From Candidatus Poribacteria bacterium (GTDB lineage: Bacteria; Poribacteria; WGA-4E; B28-G17): DNA of 10,785 bases. Numbering within the stretch: the stretch's first letter is position 1; each line of letters starts with the position of its first letter. Position numbers and translations under genes: made by a program. This document shows positions 5,946 to 10,785 of this stretch, piece after piece. The stretch is from positions 1-10,785 of the forward strand of contig QNBQ01000023.1 in assembly GCA_003645735.1 (NCBI GenBank). Reading direction: 5' to 3'. The notes beneath the pieces are model-generated. The model had not been told where the DNA came from. It saw only the letters and a program-made list of their open reading frames with translations, and searched no databases.

Positions 5946-6723
5946 CGCCCGGAGATGGGTGGCTCCCCTTCAAGCCGAGGAGCCTGATGGCGTTGCCCCC
6001 CAAGATGAGCCTCTTCTCCTCATCGGACAGATCTGCTTGGATCACGGCTTGTGGCCATAACCCCTCGCTGCCGTAAAGTATCTTCTCAGCGCCGATGATG
6101 CGCGCGGCGTGCGCTATGACCATCTCGGGCGAAGCGGGCGGGAAGATCCGCCGCCAGAAAAACGGCAGGAACGCCGTGTCCAAGTAGATGTTCTCGTGTT
6201 TCTCCGCCAACACCAGCGCTTCGTAGTAATAGTTGCCCCCCATATGGGCTATACAGATCTTAAGCTCGGGGAAATCGAAAGCGACTTGATCTATGGGAAG
6301 GGGGTTGGCGTAGCGCGCCAACATCGGCCTGCCCAGCTCATATTTGTGCCCCAGCTTGACCACTCCGGCATGCCAGGTGCATACTAATCCCAGCTCGGCG
6401 CACACCTCGTAGATCGGGTAGATCCTCCTGTCATCGGGGAGCCAGTGTTGGGTCAGGGGCTGAAACTTTATGCCCTTCACCCCCCACTCCTCAACCGCCC
6501 GGCGCAGGCGCCGGGGTTCATCGCTCAAATCCCCGCTCGGGTCGATCCAATAGAAAGGTATGAACTTATCCGGGTTTTCCCGGGACATCCTCACCGCCTT
6601 CTCCACAGCATCATTTCCGACCGGCAGCAGAACCGACATATCTATCCCCATCCTCTCGTTTTTACTCAAAACCCAGTCGCTGGGATGCTCATGAAAGTTG
6701 ACGACCAGGAAACCCTCTATCAT
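5935..6723 (-). CDS. Amidohydrolase (Amidohydro_2-type TIM-barrel) family protein
   Basis: The 262-residue protein shows the metal-dependent amidohydrolase pattern: FHEHP with His11 and His13 after the first strand, GIKFQP with Lys86, TWHAG with His118, IAHMGG with His160, and a final GGNAIRLLGL helix. The strand-8 motif, usually GSDxP with a catalytic Asp, reads YGSEGLWP here, with Glu220 at the Asp position. Family members act as lactonases, decarboxylases and hydrolases; with sugar genes around it, a sugar-lactone role is possible but not shown. It is short, close to the minimum for the fold. The start at 6723 has GGAGGGGAG before it. It diverges from the aldo/keto reductase gene and stops 48 bases before dtd. 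Confidence 0.85.
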   Translation of the reverse strand: MIEGFLVVNFHEHPSDWVLSKNERMGIDMSVLLPVGNDAVEKAVRMSRENPDKFIPFYWIDPSGDLSDEPRRLRRAVEEWGVKGIKFQPLTQHWLPDDRRIYPIYEVCAELGLVCTWHAGVVKLGHKYELGRPMLARYANPLPIDQVAFDFPELKICIAHMGGNYYYEALVLAEKHENIYLDTAFLPFFWRRIFPPASPEMVIAHAARIIGAEKILYGSEGLWPQAVIQADLSDEEKRLILGGNAIRLLGLKGSHPSPGVDR

Positions 6724-6762
6724 CGATCTCCCCTCCGACGCTCGGCTTGCACGGTTTCCTTA

Positions 6763-6791
6763 AGGTTACCACTTCTCCGCCGCTCTTGCAA
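6763..6791 (-). promoter_or_regulatory. Weak candidate promoter for the amidohydrolase gene
   Basis: TTGCAA (6791-6786) and TAACCT (6768-6763) on the minus strand are 17 bases apart. The -35 is good but the -10 matches at only three of six positions, so this is tentative. Confidence 0.3.
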
Positions 6792-6804
6792 CAGGCCGAC
6801 GAGC

Positions 6805-6834
6805 TTGACATCGCCGATCTTAGGCGGGTAAAAT
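6805..6834 (+). promoter_or_regulatory. Sigma70-like promoter of the aldo/keto reductase gene
   Basis: A perfect TTGACA (6805-6810), an 18-base spacer and TAAAAT (6829-6834) precede the aldo/keto reductase start by about 40 bases. The spacer contains a short inverted repeat, CGCC-N7-GGCG (6812-6826), directly before the -10, which could bind a regulator but is short enough to be chance. Confidence 0.7.
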
Positions 6835-6874
6835 CTCCTTTGCGATAAAACTCCTGAGCCGCGGGGGATGCGAG

Positions 6875-8002
6875 ATGCAATACCGGGAATACGGCAAGAC
6901 CGGGATAAAGCTTTCGATCTTAGGCTTCGGGTGCATGAGGTTCCCCACCGATGAGCAGGGGAGGATCAAGGAGGACGAAGCCATAGAGATGCTCAGATAC
7001 GCCTACGAGCACGGGGTCAACATCTTCGACTCGGCCGCGGTATACAACAACGGCGAATCGGAGAGGGTGCTCGGCAAGGCGGTCAAGGATTTCAGGGACA
7101 AGATCTACATCTCCACCAAGAACCACTACAAGGGGAAGGACGCGGGCGAGTGGAGGAAGATCTTGGAGGGGTCGCTTGAGAGGCTCGGCGTGGAATACAT
7201 CGACTTCTACCACATGCACGACCTGAGGCTGAACCAGTTTTTGGAGGGGGTGAGCGTGAAGGGCGGGCCGCTGGAGGAGGCCCACAAGGCCAAAGAGGAG
7301 GGCCTCATAAAGCACCTCTGCTTCTCCTCCCACGACAGCCCCGAAAACGTCAAGAAGCTGATCGATACGGGGGAGTTCGAGGGGATACTGGTTCAATACA
7401 ACATCTTGGACAGGACGTATGAGGAGGTGATCGCCTACGCGCGGCAGAAGGGCCTGGGCGTGCTGGTCATGGGGCCTGTGGGCGGCGGGAGGCTGGCCGA
7501 GCCGTCCGAGCAGGTTCAGAAGCTGATACCCGGCGGCGCCAAAAGCTCGGCGGAGGCGGCTTTGAGGTTCGTCTTCGCAAACGAGAACGTCACCACCGCC
7601 CTGTCGGGGATGAGCTCGATGGAGATGGTCAAGGAGAACATAGAGGTCGCCTCGAAGGTCGGGCCGCTGACGCAGGAGGAGAAGCAGCGGATCGCCGAGA
7701 TGATGGACCGTCTCAAAAAGCTGGCCGATCTCTACTGCACCGGCTGCGGCTACTGCATGCCGTGTCCCAACGGCGTGGACATCCCGGCCAACTTCCGGGC
7801 GATGATCTACTACAAGGTCTACGGCCTCAAGGAGCTTGCCAAGCGGGAATACAGGAGGCTTAAAGAGAGGAAAGTGGACGGGGAGCCGAAGCCGGCCTCG
7901 GCCGATCAGTGCGTCGAGTGCGGCCAGTGCGAGGAGAAGTGCCCGCAGAAGATACCCATAATGCAGCAGCTCAAGGAGGTTCGTGAAACCCTCGGCGGCT
8001 GA
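6875..8002 (+). CDS. Aldo/keto reductase with C-terminal double [4Fe-4S] ferredoxin-type domain
   Basis: The 375-residue protein has an aldo/keto reductase TIM barrel (about 1-280). The catalytic tetrad is visible: Asp52 and Tyr57 in FDSAAVYNNGESE, Lys82 in ISTKNH and His115 in DFYHMHD. Two iron-sulfur motifs follow: C288-x2-C291-x2-C294-x2-C297-Pro, and C346-x2-C349-x2-C352-x3-C356-Pro, separated by about 50 residues. This is the known architecture of the COG1453-type oxidoreductases. They presumably pass electrons between the clusters and a barrel-bound cofactor; the natural substrate is generally unknown. A GGGGGA purine run lies seven bases before the ATG. The gene is monocistronic: it has its own promoter and is followed by a strong hairpin. 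Divergence from the amidohydrolase suggests shared sugar-related regulation, which is inference. Confidence 0.95.
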   Translation: MQYREYGKTGIKLSILGFGCMRFPTDEQGRIKEDEAIEMLRYAYEHGVNIFDSAAVYNNGESERVLGKAVKDFRDKIYISTKNHYKGKDAGEWRKILEGSLERLGVEYIDFYHMHDLRLNQFLEGVSVKGGPLEEAHKAKEEGLIKHLCFSSHDSPENVKKLIDTGEFEGILVQYNILDRTYEEVIAYARQKGLGVLVMGPVGGGRLAEPSEQVQKLIPGGAKSSAEAALRFVFANENVTTALSGMSSMEMVKENIEVASKVGPLTQEEKQRIAEMMDRLKKLADLYCTGCGYCMPCPNGVDIPANFRAMIYYKVYGLKELAKREYRRLKERKVDGEPKPASADQCVECGQCEEKCPQKIPIMQQLKEVRETLGG

Positions 8003-8048
8003 TCGAAAACATCCCCCTGAAAAGCTGGGCCCGGATGGCATGAGAAAC

Positions 8049-8095
8049 GCCGGGGTTGAGGGCCGCCGATGGCGCCGGCGGACCTCAACTCCGGC
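8049..8095 (+). terminator. Strong two-part hairpin after the aldo/keto reductase gene, terminator-like without a T-run
   Basis: The outer stem pairs 8049-8061 with 8083-8095 over 13 bp with one G-U pair. After a single G/A mismatch an inner stem pairs 8063-8068 with 8076-8081 over six GC pairs, closing a seven-base loop. It begins 46 bases after the stop at 8002. The bases after it (TCAATCCCAT) are not a T-run on either strand, so it is not a textbook intrinsic terminator. It may end or stabilise the 3' end of the upstream message. Confidence 0.5.
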
Positions 8096-8192
8096 TCAAT
8101 CCCATCAAGCTGGGGCATCACGACCTCCCACCTTCATCCCAGACCAACGCGAGTGAGGATAACCCTCCCCCGGAGATCAGATATCGGGAAGC

Positions 8193-8222
8193 TTGACACC
8201 TTTTCCGGAGCTGTGATATCCT
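8193..8222 (+). promoter_or_regulatory. Sigma70-like promoter of the rhamnulokinase gene
   Basis: TTGACA (8193-8198), an 18-base spacer and TATCCT (8217-8222) lie upstream of the kinase. The -35 context AGCTTGACA and the spacer length match those of the aldo/keto reductase promoter. The transcript would start near 8229, about 30 bases before the ATG. Confidence 0.6.
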
Positions 8223-8259
8223 ATAGGGCCGGACAGCGCGGGGATCGAAGGAGGCTGAG

Positions 8260-9747
8260 ATGGCGGCGAAGATCTACATAGCCTTCGATTTGGGAGCGGA
8301 AAGCGGCAGATGCGTGGCCGGGATATTCGACGGTCAGAAGCTCAGGCTTGAGGAGGTCAGGAGGTTCCCGAACGGACCCGTTAGAATCCTCGACAGCCTG
8401 TTCTGGGACGTCCTGAGGCTGTGGGACGAGATGAAGTCCTCCCTTTCGCTCTGTCGTCAGAGATACGGGCAGGTCGCCAGCATAGGCGTGGACACCTGGG
8501 GGGTGGATTTCGGACTGCTGGGAAGAGGGGACGTGCTGCTCGGCAACCCCTATCACTACAGGGACAAACGGACCGACGGGATGATGGAGGAGGCCTTTAA
8601 GAGGGTGCCGCGCAGGGAGATATTCGAGAAGACCGGGATACAGTTCATGCAGCTCAACACGCTTTATCAGCTGCTCTCGATGGTCATCGAGCGGTCGCCG
8701 ATACTTGAGGCGGCTGAGACGATGCTCATGATGCCCGATCTGTTCAACTTCTGGCTGACCGGGGTGAAGGTTTCGGAGTTCAGCATAGCCACCACCACCC
8801 AGTTTTACAACCCCCGCCAGAGGGACTGGGACAGGGATCTGCTGGAGAGGATGGGCATCCCCACCCGCATCCTCCCCGAGATCGTCCCGTCGGGAACCGT
8901 TCTGGGCGATCTTCTGCCGTCGGTCGAGGAGGAAACGGGCCTCAGCTCCGTCAAGGTCATAGCCCCCACCTGTCACGACACGGCATCGGCCGTGGCGGCG
9001 GTGCCGGCTGAAGGCGATGACTGGATCTACATAAGCTCCGGGACCTGGTCGCTCATGGGCGTGGAGCTGAAGGAGCCGATCATAAACGACAGGAGCCTGG
9101 AGCTGAACTTCACGAACGAGGGCGGATACGGCGGGACGATAAGGTTTTTGAAAAACATCATGGGGCTGTGGCTGGTTCAGGAAAGCCGCAGGACGTGGGC
9201 TAAGGAGGGACAGGAGCACAGCTATCCCGAGCTGACGGAGATGGCCGCCCAAGCTCAACCGTTTAAGGCGTTCGTCGACCCGGACGATCCCCTCTTCCTC
9301 CACCCCGGCGATATGCCCGCCAGGATAAGGGAGTATTGCCGCAGGACGGGCCAGCCGGTTCCCGAGACGAAGGGCGAGATCGTCAGATGCGCCCTCGAAA
9401 GCCTGGCGCTTAAATACAGGTGGGTCGCCGAACGGCTGGAGGAGCTGCTGGGGAGAAGGCTCAACGTGATACACGTCGTGGGCGGGGGATCGAGGAACGA
9501 GCTGCTCTGCCAGCTGACGGCCGACGCGACCGGAAAGACCGTGATAGCCGGCCCGGCGGAGGCGACCGCGGCCGGAAACGTCATGGTCCAGGCCATGGCC
9601 CTGGGCGACGTCGGCTCCCACCCCGAGGCGAGGGAGATCATAAGGAGGTCGTTCGAGTTCAAGACCTACGAGCCTGGGAAGAGAGATGGCTGGGACGAGG
9701 CATATGAGCGGTTCCTGAAGCTGCTTGAGCGGTCGGAATCCCCCTGA
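8260..9747 (+). CDS. rhaB: Rhamnulokinase-like FGGY carbohydrate kinase
   Basis: The 495-residue protein is close in length to known rhamnulokinases. The N-terminal FGGY domain has the phosphate-binding AFDLGAESGR (8-17), DTWGVDFGL (78-86) and the HYRDKRTDGM substrate region (99-108). The catalytic base is Asp240 in CHDTASAV. The C-terminal domain has SSGTWSLMG (259-267), TNEGG (285-289), the LKNIMGLWL-x-QESRR stretch typical of RhaB and VGGGSRN for ATP binding. The enzyme would phosphorylate L-rhamnulose to L-rhamnulose 1-phosphate; related kinases act on L-fuculose or L-xylulose, so the substrate is probable rather than proven. AAGGAGG five bases before the ATG is an excellent Shine-Dalgarno. 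No rhaA isomerase or rhaD aldolase lies in the window, so the rest of the pathway must be elsewhere. The gene ends eight bases from the convergent dehydrogenase. Confidence 0.88.
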   Translation: MAAKIYIAFDLGAESGRCVAGIFDGQKLRLEEVRRFPNGPVRILDSLFWDVLRLWDEMKSSLSLCRQRYGQVASIGVDTWGVDFGLLGRGDVLLGNPYHYRDKRTDGMMEEAFKRVPRREIFEKTGIQFMQLNTLYQLLSMVIERSPILEAAETMLMMPDLFNFWLTGVKVSEFSIATTTQFYNPRQRDWDRDLLERMGIPTRILPEIVPSGTVLGDLLPSVEEETGLSSVKVIAPTCHDTASAVAAVPAEGDDWIYISSGTWSLMGVELKEPIINDRSLELNFTNEGGYGGTIRFLKNIMGLWLVQESRRTWAKEGQEHSYPELTEMAAQAQPFKAFVDPDDPLFLHPGDMPARIREYCRRTGQPVPETKGEIVRCALESLALKYRWVAERLEELLGRRLNVIHVVGGGSRNELLCQLTADATGKTVIAGPAEATAAGNVMVQAMALGDVGSHPEAREIIRRSFEFKTYEPGKRDGWDEAYERFLKLLERSESP

Positions 9748-9755
9748 GCCAGCCC

Positions 9756-10778
9756 TCAAGCGAGGATCTTGAACTCCGAGTAATCGATCATCCCGACCGG
9801 CTTTTTGCCCGTGAAGAAGTCGATCAACGCCTGGAGCGTCATCTCCCCGATCGCGAAATAGCCGTAATAGCCCGCCCCGGCTATGTGAGGCGCGATGATC
9901 ACGTTCGGCAGCTCCCTGAACGGGCTGTCGGGCGGCAGCGGCTCCGGATCGGTCACGTCCAGGGCGGCTATTATCCTGCCCTTCCGGCACTCCTCCAGAA
10001 GCGCGTCGTGATCTATGACCGCCCCGCGCGCGGTGTTTATCAGCACGGCCCCGTCCTTGAGCAGCTTGAGGTGCTCCCCCCTTATCATCTTGCGCGTCTC
10101 CGGCAGGTTGGGGGCGTGGATGGAGACGATGTCCGACCTCCTGAAGAGCTCCTCGAGCGATACCTTCTCCACCCCCAGCCTCCCGGCGTCGTAATCGGAG
10201 AGGTAGGGGTCGTAGACGAGTATCTTGACGTCGAACGGCCTCAGCAGCTTTATGACCTCCCTGGCCACCGCCCCCGCGGAGACCAGCCCGACCGTGCTGC
10301 CCCTCAGGAACTGTCCGTTTGAGGGGATGTTCGGATCCCTCCACACGCCCCTTTCCCTGAAGGCGAGCGCGTGATCCATCAACCTCCTCACGCACATGAT
10401 CATCAGCCCCACGGTCATCTCAGCGACGTTGAGCGCTATGGCGTGTCTGGCGTGACAGATGCAGATCTTGCGGGGGACGATGTAATCGTCGAAGACCTCC
10501 CCCAGAAGCGCCCTGACCGATCCTGCCGAGTGAACGATTATCCTGAGCTTGTCGGCGTTCTCCATAACCTGAGGGGTTATCTTGGGCGACCCCCATCCCG
10601 TGACCAGCGCGTCATACCCCGCTATCTCCTCCGCCAGCTGCTCCGATGTGTAGTTCCTGTCCTCCTCGTTGACCTTCACCTCCTCGAAGATCGATTTGAA
10701 CCTCTCGAACGTCTCCGGCCTGAAAACCTTCCTCGTGTGGGAGGGGGTGGGTATGTAGAGCACCTTGGCCTTTATCAT
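9756..10778 (-). CDS. D-isomer-specific 2-hydroxyacid dehydrogenase family protein with altered Rossmann glycine motif
   Basis: The 340-residue protein has the two-domain layout of D-2-hydroxyacid dehydrogenases. The catalytic residues are present: Arg251 in NTARGAVID, Glu279 in DVTDPEPLP and His298 in PHIAG. Asp190 in VYDPY is where the family usually selects NAD over NADP. The usual GxGxxG of the nucleotide-binding turn reads SAGAVA (167-172): only the middle Gly is kept, which may weaken or change cofactor binding. Enzymes of this group reduce 2-keto acids or oxidise D-2-hydroxy acids, including 3-phosphoglycerate and sugar acids; the substrate here is unknown. The start at 10778 is preceded by GGGAG at the window edge, so upstream partners are not visible. 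It converges on the kinase gene with an eight-base gap and no clear terminator. Confidence 0.9.
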   Translation of the reverse strand: MIKAKVLYIPTPSHTRKVFRPETFERFKSIFEEVKVNEEDRNYTSEQLAEEIAGYDALVTGWGSPKITPQVMENADKLRIIVHSAGSVRALLGEVFDDYIVPRKICICHARHAIALNVAEMTVGLMIMCVRRLMDHALAFRERGVWRDPNIPSNGQFLRGSTVGLVSAGAVAREVIKLLRPFDVKILVYDPYLSDYDAGRLGVEKVSLEELFRRSDIVSIHAPNLPETRKMIRGEHLKLLKDGAVLINTARGAVIDHDALLEECRKGRIIAALDVTDPEPLPPDSPFRELPNVIIAPHIAGAGYYGYFAIGEMTLQALIDFFTGKKPVGMIDYSEFKILA

Positions 10779-10785
10779 CGCTCCC

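Noticed and set aside
6815..6927. Direct repeat CGATCTTAGGC in the reductase promoter spacer and again early in its coding sequence.
   Set aside because: Eleven bases only; the second copy is explained by the codons for SILGF, and no third copy was noticed.
6920..8041. A 373-codon open frame on the minus strand opposite the aldo/keto reductase.
   Set aside because: Composition is Leu/His/Val/Arg/Pro-biased with no motif, and the opposite strand encodes an intact enzyme with catalytic and Fe-S residues.
8069..8281. A possible small gene between the reductase and kinase.
   Set aside because: It starts in the loop of the hairpin, lacks a Shine-Dalgarno, runs into the kinase start and is Arg-rich at the end without any motif. 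Residues 8096-8192 otherwise show nothing I can name.
9723..9761. Inverted repeat GCTTGAG/CTCAAGC spanning the convergent stops of the kinase and dehydrogenase, as a bidirectional terminator.
   Set aside because: Only seven base pairs with a 25-base poorly paired interior and no T-run. It also lies within coding sequence on both sides.
8221..10395. A 724-codon open frame on the minus strand opposite the rhamnulokinase gene.
   Set aside because: It lies antisense to a well-supported kinase and also covers part of the dehydrogenase in another frame. Its protein is low in hydrophobic pattern, rich in Arg, Gly, Pro and His, and has no recognisable motif. GC-rich third positions explain the lack of stops.

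Overview
The window is GC-rich bacterial DNA with eleven protein-coding genes, one of them cut by the left edge. It has no RNA gene, insertion sequence or CRISPR array that I can support. The pairing of LamG-type and carbohydrate-module secreted proteins with sialidase, rhamnulokinase, amidohydrolase and Fe-S aldo/keto reductase genes recalls glycan-degrading, uncultured lineages such as Candidatus Poribacteria. That placement is inference from protein style and not a phylogenetic result.

Left part (1-3280). A sialidase-fold gene runs leftward off the window. A rightward three-gene operon diverges from it across a 108-base region holding back-to-back sigma70-like promoters. The operon encodes an exported beta-rich, possibly carbohydrate-binding protein, an exported LamG (concanavalin A-like) protein and a MEMO-family protein that also has a signal peptide. 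The first two proteins are unrelated in their main domains but end in the same motif, VDP-x3-LA-x2-WG-x2-K with a trailing IGR. This is the best candidate in the window for an undescribed system, possibly a C-terminal sorting or attachment tag.

Middle part (3277-6723, leftward). An amidohydrolase is followed by a tight housekeeping operon: dtd (D-aminoacyl-tRNA deacylase), a XerD-like tyrosine recombinase and a CCA-adding enzyme. The operon has its own near-consensus promoter at the end of the amidohydrolase gene. The MEMO and CCA genes converge so closely that their stop codons overlap.

Right part (6875-10778). An aldo/keto reductase with two C-terminal [4Fe-4S] motifs diverges from the amidohydrolase. 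It is followed by a strong 47-base hairpin, then a rhamnulokinase gene (rhaB-like) with its own promoter. A 2-hydroxyacid dehydrogenase with an altered dinucleotide-binding glycine motif converges on the kinase. Together the sialidase, kinase, two dehydrogenase/reductase genes and amidohydrolase suggest scavenging of deoxy or amino sugars from glycans, though no complete pathway is present.
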